A stretch of DNA of 64,000 nucleotides from Lycorma delicatula (lineage: Eukaryota > Arthropoda > Insecta > Hemiptera > Fulgoridae): assembly GCF_047948215.1 (NCBI RefSeq), contig NC_134456.1:205576036-205640035 (forward strand), read 5' to 3'. The notes under the pieces were generated by a model. That model saw only the letters and a list, made by a program, of their open reading frames with translations, was not told the origin of the DNA and ran no database searches. Below are positions 14,202 to 27,300 of this stretch, one piece after another (position 1 is the first letter of the stretch; each line of letters starts with the position of its first letter). Both the position numbers and the translations under genes were made by a program.

Positions 14202-17200
14202 GTAAGAAATATAGTTAAAAAATATTTTTTTTATAGTTTTTAACTATGCAATTTTATATCATGCTAAATAAATAAATTGTCACGTTTATCTGTCTTTTTC
14301 AAGCGGATGATGCGGGTTTTGAAATGGGAACGTATTTGAACAAGATTTGTCAAACCCCAAATTTGGATGCTTTGGGTAAAAAGAGCCTTATTTTCAATAA
14401 TGCCTATACATCTGTAAGCAGCTGCTCCCCTAGGTGAGTGAAGCTTCCGTAAAAAAAAATTTTATTCATAAAAAATATTTTTCCACTAAAATATTTGTTT
14501 AATGATGTCTCATAGAGACATCATTTAAATATTTGAAATATGATGTCTCATAGAGAGCTTTTTCATACTTAAGTTATTGTCATGGCTTAATCTAATGGCA
14601 TTAAATTAACAGTTCATTGCTTTTTTATGTTAATTATTACCATGCTTTAGTATGATAGAAAAGTAATAGCCTCATTATTTCATCTATGAGTTTTATCTGT
14701 GACTTATTTAGGATTTTATGCCATAATTTTCACTGAGGTAAAGATTGCCTTTGAAGAGTTAAAAATTATTTGCTGAAAATTAATATATATTTTTTTTTTG
14801 GATGTGCCATAAGTTAGATTAGTGGCATCTTCTTCAGTGGATTATGAAATTTACTGTTTTACTAACACTTGCCCTAGAAAGGTTATAAAACCCTTTTGTA
14901 AGCTATCTAGTAAAATATATATATATATATATATAATGTTGTGTTTAATAGTTTTCTGGAATTTAATCTCTTTAAATTTCATGTTTAAGTGGGTTGAGAT
15001 GTTTGTATTTTATGTGCCATGTGTAAAATTTATACTCATAGCCCCGTCTAGGTGTGTTGTTTCTATGAGATAAGTTATATTTTAATTTAATTTTCTGTAA
15101 GATGCCTGTCTAGTCCTTAGTGCAGGCACTGTAGTTTAATTAGTGTATTTCTGAGTTGCTGTGTATATCTGTTTGTTTTTTGTTGGTATTTACTGTATGA
15201 TTATTATGTTTATTTGTAGTTTTGAAAGTAAAAGTAACTTTCCATTTGTAAAAATATTAGCAATTTTGTATGAACGTTTGTTGATGTGTAAGCAATTTGT
15301 ATTTTTTTCACTAGTTTGTTTTTTTTATTTTGGCTGTATCTTATAAAAGTTTGTGTTTAGCTAATAAAATGTGCCAGGTTTTATTATTGAGTTTAGTTTT
15401 TCAGTGTAATTGGTTGACTAGGATGTCTGAATTAGGCAATATAAAATGTGTTAGAAACTTGCATCTTTGTACTATATGGACTGATAAGATATGTTTTGAG
15501 AAACTGTTAGTTATAGGACATCTTCTACATACTTTAAAAGAATGTTTGTTAAAAAGGGTTTAAAACGATTATCATACATTTGAGAAAATAAAAACTAATA
15601 ATAGTACTAAATTAAATTTCAGAAATGAGAAAAAGTGGTTGCAAATGTGTTTAAATGAGTAAGTACATGCATTCAGGTTAGAGGAAATTACTCTTAACTT
15701 CTGTTATGAAGTTAAAGGTAAAATGTTAAAAGTATGATCTGAATTGCATTTCTTTTGATCCAAAATAATTGACTAACAACTGTGATTGTTGTTACTTTGT
15801 TTAATTTTGTTATATTAAATGACAAGGATTAAGTTTTACAATGAAAAGCTACTGTGAATGTTGCAACATGTGTAGTTTTATAAAGGCAAAGTTTGTTTGT
15901 CCAGGGTAATCTCAAGAATCACTGAAACAATTTGAAAAACTCCTATATCATTTTAAAGCTTATTCTGGATGTGATTGCCTATGTGAAAGGCAATCACATA
16001 ATTCTCATATGCTCTGTTAATTTTAACCTTTGATATCTATTCATGGTAGTAAGATTAGTATTATATACACATATATGTTTATAGTAGCCACCAAGTAATG
16101 GTGAGCTTGTATGATCAGCCCGCATGTCACTGCTATACCATTGTTCTCGGAAACATTGGCACACCATGATGCATCTGTTGTTTACAAAGCAATGTCTTTT
16201 TTTGTGGTTACAGTATTATGAAAGTGACGACATCATGTTTCAAATACTAAGCAATTAGTTTTATTTTATTTTTGTTTCTCTTTTGTTTTTCCATGTATAT
16301 AAAGTTCAGTTCTGTGGATCTGACTCTTGGTACAGTTCTTTTGGCGTGTATCATGCATTTTTTTACATAGTCAATTAATGTACAATATGATATTTTGTAA
16401 AATGTTTTTATAGTAGTTTACAGTTCAAGCGTTTTAAAGTAGTTCATTAATGAGTGAATAGTTATGGCTGAATTTAAGGCTGTTGTAAAAGGTAAAAACT
16501 TTGAAGACGGGCACACAAAATTGTAAATAACATTATGATTTTATGAAGAAAGAGTCTTTAGCTGTAGGAAAATTAAAAAATGTCAAGCGTTTAATTGCTA
16601 TACAGAAATGCGAAGAGAGAATTGCAGCTGCCTGTGGCATTTCTAGGACTTGGTTCAAAGCCTAAGAAAAGAAAAATATAGAACTTTTTTGATTCGAGGG
16701 ACCAGACTGTTCATTCATCACCCTGAAAAAGAAATGTTCTATACCAGTTAGATGATTTTGATAAAGGTATGGTTAGGTGAACTGTGAATGAATTTTACTC
16801 AAAGATAGGGAAGCTGCCAACAGTTTACAAACTCTATAAAGAATTGAAAATTAAAATTAGTTTTAACGGCAGTGAACTAGTTTAAGAAGAATTTTGAAAT
16901 TAAGTTTTAAGTGGCACAAAACAGAAAACAAAAGGAAAATTTTAATTGAAAAACATGATATTATGCAGAAAATGATTTCATATTTGCAGGAAATCAGTGA
17001 TTTTAGAAAATGTAACCGAGCGATTGTATACATAGATGAATCCTATGTTTTATCATCTCATTCTACAGCAAAATAATAGGCTGATGATAGTGGTACAGGA
17101 CTTCATTTTCCAATAAATAAATGTGAACGCTTAATTATAATTAAAGCCGGAGGTGAAATGGGCTTTATTCCAAACGCAATGTTAACTTGGACAGCCACAT

Positions 17201-20200
17201 CTAAAAGTGGCGATTACCATGATAGCATGAATACTAAAAATTATTTGAAATGGGCTGAAGAAAGATTAGTTCCTAACCTTCTTCCTCAGTGTGTAGTAGT
17301 TATTGTCAATCTCTCTTATCACAATACCCTTTTTGAAAAACTTTCAGTGTCATCAAGCAAGAAACAAGACATTACTGTTTGGCAGCAGAAACATCGTATT
17401 CCATTTTTCTCTGTCAAATGCTTAAACCACAATTGTATGAACTAATTAAGTTTAACAAAATTAACAGAAAATGATACCAATTTTACAAATTTTTGGAAAG
17501 AAGTGGGCATAAGTTCTGCGGCTTCCATCATAACATCCTGATTTAAATACAATTGAGGTAGTATGAGCAGAGGTAAAACAAATGTTGCGAGCAACAACAC
17601 AACATTTAAGATGTCTGAAGTGCAGAAATGTGTGAAGATAAAATTAATTCGATGGGTGACAACAATGGAAACCTTACTGTAAAAGGTTAAAAAAATTAAA
17701 GGTGAATATTGGAGACAAGAATCGTTAATAAATTCTCTGACAGAATCTTCCATTGTCTCTTGAATTAGTGACAGTGATAATAGTAACAATTACACTGAAG
17801 ATAGTAATGACAATGAGGAGAGCGTTCTAGCAGAGGAATTAAATGTATAATTCATTTTCCAGTAATGATGTCACTAACTGCATCCAGTTATCAATTATAA
17901 AAAAATTTAGAGGGGGTTACTTTTCAGCCACCCAGTATAATAAAAACCCACCGGGTTGGTGTAGTGGTGAACTCGTCATTGCAAATCAGCTGATTTTGAA
18001 GTCGAGAGTTCTTAAATTCAAATCCTAGTAAAGGCAGTTACTTTATACAAATTTGAATACTAGATTGTGGATACCGGTGTTCTTTGGTGGTTGGGTTTCA
18101 ATTAACTACACATCGCAGGATTAGTCGACCTGAGACTGTGCAAGACTACACTTCATTTATATTCATACATATCATAATCATTCATCCTCTGAAGTAATAC
18201 CTTACGTGGTTCTGAAGGCCAAACAGCAAAAGAGAAAGATAATAATAAAATCACAAATACAAAAATTATAGATAAAACAAATACATAAAAGTATCACAAA
18301 TACCAAACTTTGGAGTGTGATTCAGTGTAATGACTAGGAAGATACTTTCACTGGGATTGAAAATATTTTAAATATGTTTCAAGATTATGAGACAACACAG
18401 TCAATACATATTTCTGATCAGTTAACATTAAAATTGATAAATCGCTTGATATTGCTTTTTATTATTTTACATGTTTCCTGTGGATTCTTTATTTGTAACG
18501 CCATACATTTTTAATTAGTATTATTAACCATAAGGATTTCTTTTTTAATTTGTGATTTTAAACACTGATTTTAACATTTTCTCAGTTATTGAATAGTATT
18601 TACATAGATTTATATGATTTTTTTTTTTTTAGATCTGATATTAACCTGCCTTCTGAAGGCTTAAAACAGAAAAAATTAGCATCAAATATATATATATTTT
18701 TAAACTAATCATTTTAAACTTTTTTTTTTTGTGGAGGGAGGTGGAAATGCATTACACGCGAAGTGTTGGACTCCTCCCACTGGTGATCTTATCCAACCAC
18801 CATCAGCAGACTACTGGCTAAAACTACCCCCCATTTGGGGGTAGTTTTAGCCAGTAAAACCTGTGTACCCTGGAATTTTCAGAAGGCATAACTTCAGGAT
18901 GCGCAAGCCTCCTTATGAACTCACTCGTACCAACAAAACATTGTGAATGCTCAAGACAAACATAATACGCACAATAACCTTTCGTAAAACACAATGAAAG
19001 TGACGAGTAAGACATACATCGATCTTACAAGCTAATCTTATTTCTTTAATAGGAAATAAAACATGAAAATAAAGCACAAATAATTTTAATCTAAGAAATA
19101 TTACACAGCAGTCATTCTTATAAAAAACAAAAAAACTATCATATAATTTAATTAAATCATTCTATTAACTTCTTGAGGTTAAACAGCAAAAAGAAGATTG
19201 ATTTTAGTCCAGTAAAAATTCTGTTAGAAAATGAGAAATGTATTTAAATGAAACACAGAAAAATGCAGAAAATTTAACACATACTACCATAAAGAAAGAG
19301 CAGTTATTGAAAAAAAATAGTTGTGCATTTTGATTTAAACAATTAATTAATTTTAGATACAGAGAAATTAGTAAAGGAAAACATAAATGTAAAAAATGTT
19401 TAAAAGTAAAAGAAATTTACAATAAAAATAATAATAAATATAAAGATACAATAAAAAAAGTGAAAACTACATATGCCAGTGTTTTAGACAGTTTTACTTT
19501 TGTTAGACAGTTTTTGTTTAGACAGTTTTACTTTTGTTTTCTTTTCTTTTTCCTGTTTACCCTCGGGGAATTACTTTAGAGGATGAATGAGAATGATATG
19601 TATGAGTGTAAATGAAGTCTAGTCTTGTACAATCTCAGTTCAATCATTCCTGAGATGTGTGGTTAATTGAAACCCAACCACCAAAGAACACAAGCATCCA
19701 GGTTCAAGTAGTCAAATCTGTATAAAATACTTTAACTAAAAGAATTTGAGTATCTGTTAGATTTTCAATCTATTTTCCTTGCCCCTCTCAGGACCATATC
19801 ATAGCTCCTCCTTTTTATTTTAGACTAACACACTTGATACCATCAGTCAATATGTAACATATATAATGTATAATTGTACTACATATAAATAAAATACTTA
19901 TTTATTTAATTATTTGTTAGTTTGTGTTGATGTTATCATACTTGTGTATGAATTATTGTTCAGCCGTTCAGCCATATTGACTGGCTTACCAAATCATCAA
20001 AATGGAATGTATGGCTTGCATAATGGTATTCATCATTTTAATTCATTTGATGGAATAAACAGTCTTCCAAATATTTTATCAAAACATACAATAAGAACAG
20101 GTACTTTTTTATTTATTTTTTAAAATATTGTTATTTGTAATAATAAAAAAAAAAAATTTGTTTTATATGAGCATACTTATATTTAATTTTTGCTTGCAAA

Positions 20201-21279
20201 AAATAACATTACTCTATATATATAAATTGATTTTAGAGAAATTACAATTATATAATAATTATTTTTATTAATAATAGGTATTTGGATTTAATATTTATAA
20301 CTGAAGACTTAATTTAACATTGTGTTAACATTCAAATCATATTTCACCAATTACCCCACAATGTCATATATCTTACCAACTATATATACACATATTGTAT
20401 TAATTTGATCAACCTAAGTACAAAATTAATAAAAAAGGATGACACCTACCTTATTCCATAATCTAAGCAAGAGTGCTTCACAAGTCCCTTGCGTCATCAG
20501 TTGCTCCATATAATTTTTTAAATCCTTCATTCCAAATTGCACATTAAATTAAAATTAAAAACCCTGTACTAAATATGAGATTTAAAATTTTAAATTGTTA
20601 AAAGATCCTTTTCCAATTAAATCAAAATAGAAATAATACTAAAATTTTTTAAATTGTAAATTAAAATTAAAAATTGCATATGTATAAAAAATATGAACTC
20701 ATTAATAAAATTAAATTAAAAGTCAAAATTAAAATCAATAATAAAAACAAAATAGAAATCAATGTAGACTAGCTAGCCAAAGTTATGTAACTGTCACACA
20801 TACAGTCACATAACTTTGGCTAGCTAGTCTATAATGATTTCTATTTTGTTTTTATTATTGATTTTAATTTTGACTTTTAATTTAATTTTATTAATGAGTT
20901 CATATTTTTTATACATATGCAATTTTTAATTTTAATTTACAATTTAAAAATTTTTGAATTTAAAAAATCTTAGTTTTATTTCTATTTGATTTAATTGGAA
21001 AAGGATCTTTTAACAATTTTTAATTTTAAGTCTCATGTTTAGTATAGGGTTTTTAATCTTAATTTAATGTGTAATTTAGAACGAATAATTTGAAAAATTA
21101 TATAGAGCAACTGATGATGTGAGGGACTATGGGAGTAGGGAGTACGGAATAAGGTAGGTGTCATCCTATTTTATTAATTCTGTACTTGAGTTGATTGGAT
21201 TAATATAATTTGTGTTGTACAGAGGAATATGATTTCCAAAAGGATTGATTTTAGAAAACTATATATATATATATGCATG

Positions 21280-21311
<32 letters not shown>

Positions 21312-24300
21312 CACACACTCACCGTCCTTGAAGATATATATTTATATATATAAATACTTTTCACATACACAAACAATAACTTTTTTCTGATGGGATGAAT
21401 GAAATTGCTGTAAATAAACTTTTTCAGGTGCTGGACTCACAACATTCTTTTCTCCTACAGTCAGTGTTCCTCTTTTTGTCCACTGTTGTTTAACATAACG
21501 ATTGTGTCCCATTCACACAAGAAGCAGCAAAATTTAGTATATCCAAGTTGGAACCTATGTAACAGTGCTGTCACTTTTAGATCTCCACAGTTATGCCACA
21601 AATGTTTCCCGTACTGAATCATATCCAACACAAGTTTCATACTTTCATGTGAGCTGCATGTACAAAGTGGGTTTATGGGATATTATTCCCAACAAGAAGA
21701 AGCAGTTCTTTCAAACTATGCTTTCAGTTGTCTATAAAAAGATATCATTCATCAGGATGGTGCTTATATCCCACCACACATAAAATATAGCCTCGTCTGA
21801 GAACATAACTTTTTTAAGATAACAATCATTTACAATTCCTTTCTAGCCATGTGATCTTTTAGTGTAATGTTTTGCAATTTTTGTAATTTATAAGGACACA
21901 ATTTTAATTGTTTTTTCAAAATATTGAAGCAATCGGTCATGGAAGATTTAAATTGCATGCTGCACTCTGAGTTAACTTCCCAGGGCTGTGAACAAAAGAC
22001 TGATGAATGATCCCATTTTTTCTTCTGATGTTCTAGGCCTGCCTGCACTCATCTTATGTTCAGCACTGTTAGTTTCTTTAAATTTATCATACTCAGAACG
22101 AATACTTTTTCTAAAGGTGGCTCTAAGTTATAGCGAGTTCTAAAAATATCATTGAACTTGTGTGTCTGATTTTGTTTCAAATGTGCTTTCATCTGTGGAT
22201 TCATGGCAACTGATGTACGCAGTTATATATGTAATCACAGTGCTATCTAGTATTTGCCAAGAGAAACTTTATGAGTTATCTGTTAAAGAATGTTTAACGA
22301 TTTACTAATAAGACTACTACTTTTTTTCTAATAAGGCATCAAAGTTCTTCGGATAATTCTTGGACAACCAGTAATTTCATAAATATGTTACACATAACTG
22401 CAATAATAAATAATAGATATGCTTTATCAATTGATAAGTTCCTTCTTTCATACAACTTAGATAATTTTTTCTATAAATTATTTTTAAATAAGGTTTGATT
22501 TGCATGATTGTATATCAGTGATTATTTTTAACTAACAAGGATCTTAATTGCTAATATGAAAGTATTAGGTTTGATCCTGTTAAGGGTCTGAATTTTTTCT
22601 GCAAGATCTTGGAAACTGACATTCTAAGATTTTTCTCAATAAAAACAGTGTTTTAAGAAACTAATTTATTTTATTTCAGGAATTATTGGTAAAAAACATG
22701 TTGGACCAAAACAAGCTTACAAATTTGATTATGAAGAAACAGAAGAAAATAATAGCATTCTACAAGTTGGGCGTAACATAACCCGTATTAAATTATTGGT
22801 CAGAGATTTTCTTTCTCAAAATAAATCACAGTAAGTCATATATAAATCTGTAAACGTAGTGAGCAAGTGATTCATATGAATCTGAAATTCTTTGAGATCT
22901 CTAGAGCAGTTTCATTTAGTCAAGGCTACTACATACTAATGGTATACATTTAATTATGTTACACTTTCTGGGGAGTTGTTATAAGTAGAAAGTGATAATG
23001 AATGTTTGATTGGAGACAAAACTGATGTACCGGTACTATTAAAAATTTAACATGTATAGATCTTTTAGTCTGTCAAGCAGAAGGGCTGGTGATAACTGGA
23101 GTCCTACCCCTTCCTCAAAGTGCACAGAATTTCAGTTATATAAGCTCATAAGTAATCACTGTCTTTAAAAAAAAAAATACTATGATAATAAAGAAAAAAA
23201 ACAATGTTCGTTTAAATAATCATATATTGTAAGCATTTGTTTGAGAGTTAATTACTATAATGTCAGTAATAGTCGTAGGAAGCTGAGCTGGGGTAAATTT
23301 CAGTAATATAGATTCAGAGAGAGAATGCAAGATTTACAATATTTTTCAATGATAATTATTAATACACTTGAATCAATGTAATATTTATATTAAAAATCTA
23401 AATGAAGAGTTAAGAAAAAATTTGAAAATATAATTGTTGTCTTTAGAAATTATTAAGTCATGTCAACATTACGTAATTAAAATTATTTCATATGAAGACT
23501 AAAAAGTATTGCTTCTAACTAAATTTCTTAAGTTATCAAGCAGAGTTATTGTAACAATTGAAGTTATAAAATATCATATTAAAAAAAAAAATATGAAAAA
23601 TCATCATTTCAAAATGAGATGTAAAAAATTTGGCCCATTTAAAAGGAAATCCAACCTAATGTTTGGTACTGTAAATTTGTCAATAATCAGCTAATAATTG
23701 AAGTCTTGAATATGTACTATTAGATGTTGCTCAATACATCTGTTACAGAAAGCCAGTCTTACCTCATGGTATTCTTCAAAATGTTTTAACAGTGTATTTT
23801 AAACATCTTTCAGCTTTCATCTGTTGTCATAATAATTTACTTTCACCAATCTTGAAGAATTACTGAATATAGATGCAGTATTTCTTGATTTTTCAGTAGA
23901 AACTACAGCCTAACACCTGCATAAAGCTTTATGCCTCCATAGAGCTTTAACACCTACATACATAAAGCTTTATATATTTCTTCTAATTCTTTGCCTAATT
24001 ATAATTATATCTACACCTACAGTTATATTCTACACCTAATTATAGTTGTATAAGAATGATGACAGCATGTATGCTGAATGAATTTCACAGCATGTAAAAA
24101 AATTTACCCCAACCAGAATTTGAATCCAAATCTTTTGTGATGAAAGCAATATACTAATTTATCTATATTTATACCTGGTTTCATATTGATTCATCCTCTC
24201 ATGTCAACTATTCTTTCATATCCTGTCCATGAGTTTAGTCACTTTTATCACTGTTAACCATTTTCCTGATTTTATTTTCTTAATCCAAGTAAAAAGCTCC

Positions 24301-27300
24301 TTTTTCTTCCTGTGAAATTTTATTTTACAGTACTACACCTAAATGCATGTGTCATGAACAATAATTTTTTTCTTTGTAATTTTATTTTCTAATAAATAAT
24401 GCTTTGTAAAGCAAAGTCAGAAATATTAACGAATATTAAACATTTTTAAAGAAGTGAAAATACATAATGCTTTGTTTTTAGGCATAAAGGGCTAATAATT
24501 AATAAGACATGATAAATGAAAAAAAATCATTTAAATAAACAAACTGATTTAGTAGAATTCCAGCATCTATAACATTACAGGCACTGAAATTATTAACATT
24601 CCAGGTAATTGTTTGCACCTGCTTATAATTATTTTATTGTAATCACATACACTACTAACCTAGATATGGTATAATATGAACTTGATATGATATCATGAAA
24701 TTTGATTTATTTTGGTAAAATTTGCTCTTTTTTAGGCCATTTTTTTTGTATGTTGGCTTTCATGATCCGCATCGGTGTGCACATACGCATCCAAAGTATG
24801 GCATATTCTGTGAACGATTTGGTAGTGGTGAACCAGACATGGGAAGGATACCAGATTGGACACCTATAATCTATGAGCCAGATCAGGTTCAGTTACCTTA
24901 CTTTGTTCAGGACACTCCTAGTGCTAGGGTTGATGTTGCTGCTCAATACACATCAATATCCCGTCTGGACCAAGGTTAAAAGTTAACATTACAAAAAAAA
25001 TAAATTCCCTATCATTACTAACACTTTTCATAATTAAACAATTTTTCATATGAATTATATCTGAAATTTTTAATTATTAAATAATGAATTCATTTAATTT
25101 TACTGAAATAAATGTTTTAACTGTTATGTTTTTAACTAACTTTTTAACTTGTACCTTATTTTAGTTGTTGAAATCGAAATATTGTATCAGGTAAAAATCC
25201 ACTTTCAGTGAGTTTGCTTTACATAATCAAGTTATTAAGTTTATGAAGTAATTAGTTATTATTAAGGGATTAGTAATTATGTAAGTTGTGCAGTCAGTCT
25301 CTAATTTTAAAAGAATTTATTATTTTATAAATTACATTCAGCTTACAATTAGAATGTAAGCTAAGTGTAAGGTTTTATGTAAAAATTAGCTTGACACACT
25401 TATAAGAGACTCTTGTGTAATCTATAGAGCAAAGGCTGTGAAATTATATATTTGTATTTCCTGTGGGAAACTATCTTTTATACTTCATCTTTCTTTAAAT
25501 CAGATTTATTGAGATGTGACCACCTCTGCATATTATAACAGAGTTGTGCCTCCCTAAGGAGGCTAAATGATCTGATCTGTGAAGTTAATGAAAACAATTT
25601 TAAATAAAACACAGTAGGAAATGTACAAATAAATAATTTTAGGATCTTAGTTAATATACGAGGTTTAATAAAAAAAAATATGTGGAATTAATTTTTTTTT
25701 AAATATTTATTTATTCATCAATATTGATTTTTTCGCCTTCAAAGTAATCCTTTTTAGATAAATTACATTTGTGCTAGCACCTTTTTCAATCTTTGAAGCA
25801 CCTCTGGAATGCAATTTCTGGTGTGGTGTTTAGCTCATTCAGTTATCCTGTCTTTATTCTCTTCATAGTGGGCAAAATGTCATCTTTTATGGTTCTTTTC
25901 AGTTTGAGGAATAGAAAGAAGTCACAGGGGGTCATGTCCAGTGAATATGGAGGCTGAGGCATCATAAAGGTGTTGCTTTTGGCCAAAAATTCATGAACTA
26001 GCAGTTAATTGAGAGCAGGTGCAATTGCAATGAATTGTTTCATCACAAATCTGGGCATTTCTTCAGATTGCTTTATACAAACAGCATAGAACTTCCAAGT
26101 AGTAATCGTTATTGGCACTCTGATAGTGATTTGGCGATTATCCATAATCATTTTCTTCACTTTTTCGATGTTGTCATCTGTTGATGTGCTAGGATGTCCA
26201 GGGCACTCATCATCTTAAATGTCTTCATGGCCCTCTTGGAAATGTTTATACCACTTGTAATCGCTTGTTTTATTCATAGAAAAATCGCCAAAAGCAACAT
26301 TCAACATTTCCAATGCGGTGCTGCATTTTATTCCATTCTTAAAGCAAAATCTAATGCATATTCTTTATTCCATTTTATCCACAAGCTAAAAATTGCTGAC
26401 ATACCAAAACATGTGTGACCTTTTCAACAGCCAAAAATAGACTTTCTCTGTTTGCCTTTGGCATTTGAATTAGTTGTAAAGCCTCTACTTCTAAACTTTG
26501 CTCTTGAACTTTATATCTGTATTTTCCTTATTTTTTTCAGACTATGCTTATGACAATGAACTGTTTTCCCTTGTTTTGCTGCTTGTCCTTTCTGTCATCT
26601 AGGGTAATGAGATTTCACTAGAATAATCACTGTGAAGGTGATTCAGAAAAATAAAATCATATTATTACTGTTGCAAAATTCATGAGTGTAAAAGTTATAG
26701 ATTTTTCTTATGATTAAGTTTTGGTATGATTCTATACAAAGTTTATTTGTTATGATTTTATATGCAACTAAAAGCATAACCGAATATTATATACATAGAT
26801 AATTTTAAAATGTACATTATGTTTAGATTAATCAAATATATATATTTTTTCAACATATTGTCAGTTGTATAAATGTTAAGATTTTTAATGATCATTTTGT
26901 TCTTTTAGTCAAAATTATATTCTGGTTTACTGTTGTTTATAGGCTTAACATTTTTTTTATTACCTTCAGTTTATTTTTTATGTATTAATTTTTTTTCAAT
27001 ATCTAGTGTCAATCGTTTCATTTCGGTATTCAAAATTCTTCTACCTCCATAATATTTTCTCTTCCACATTCAGTGGTCCATCTTCATTATTTCTATTACA
27101 TTTCATTACTTTCGTTTTGCTCTTGCTTATTTTCATGCAGTAGTTCTTGCGTAGGACTTCATCCATGCTGTTCATTGTTTCTTGTAAATCCTTTTTACTC
27201 TCAGCTAGAATTACTATATCATCAGCAAATCATAGCATCTTTATCTTTTCACCTTGCACTGTTACTCCAGATCTAAATTGTTCTTTAACATCATTAAGTG

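Noticed and set aside
17945..18030. Possible tRNA gene
   Set aside because: The tRNA-like head has an extended, degenerate B-box region and is followed by the conserved SINE body, so it is a SINE, not a tRNA.
17937..18250. ATAATAAAA flanking SINE copy A as a target duplication
   Set aside because: It is low complexity and alignable in more than one register, unlike the exact 14-bp duplications of copies C and D.
24722..24979. Exon 5 read as a standalone ORF starting upstream at 24722
   Set aside because: The ATG-less start and extra residues lie before the TTTTTTAG acceptor; homology begins at [11 protein letters not shown].
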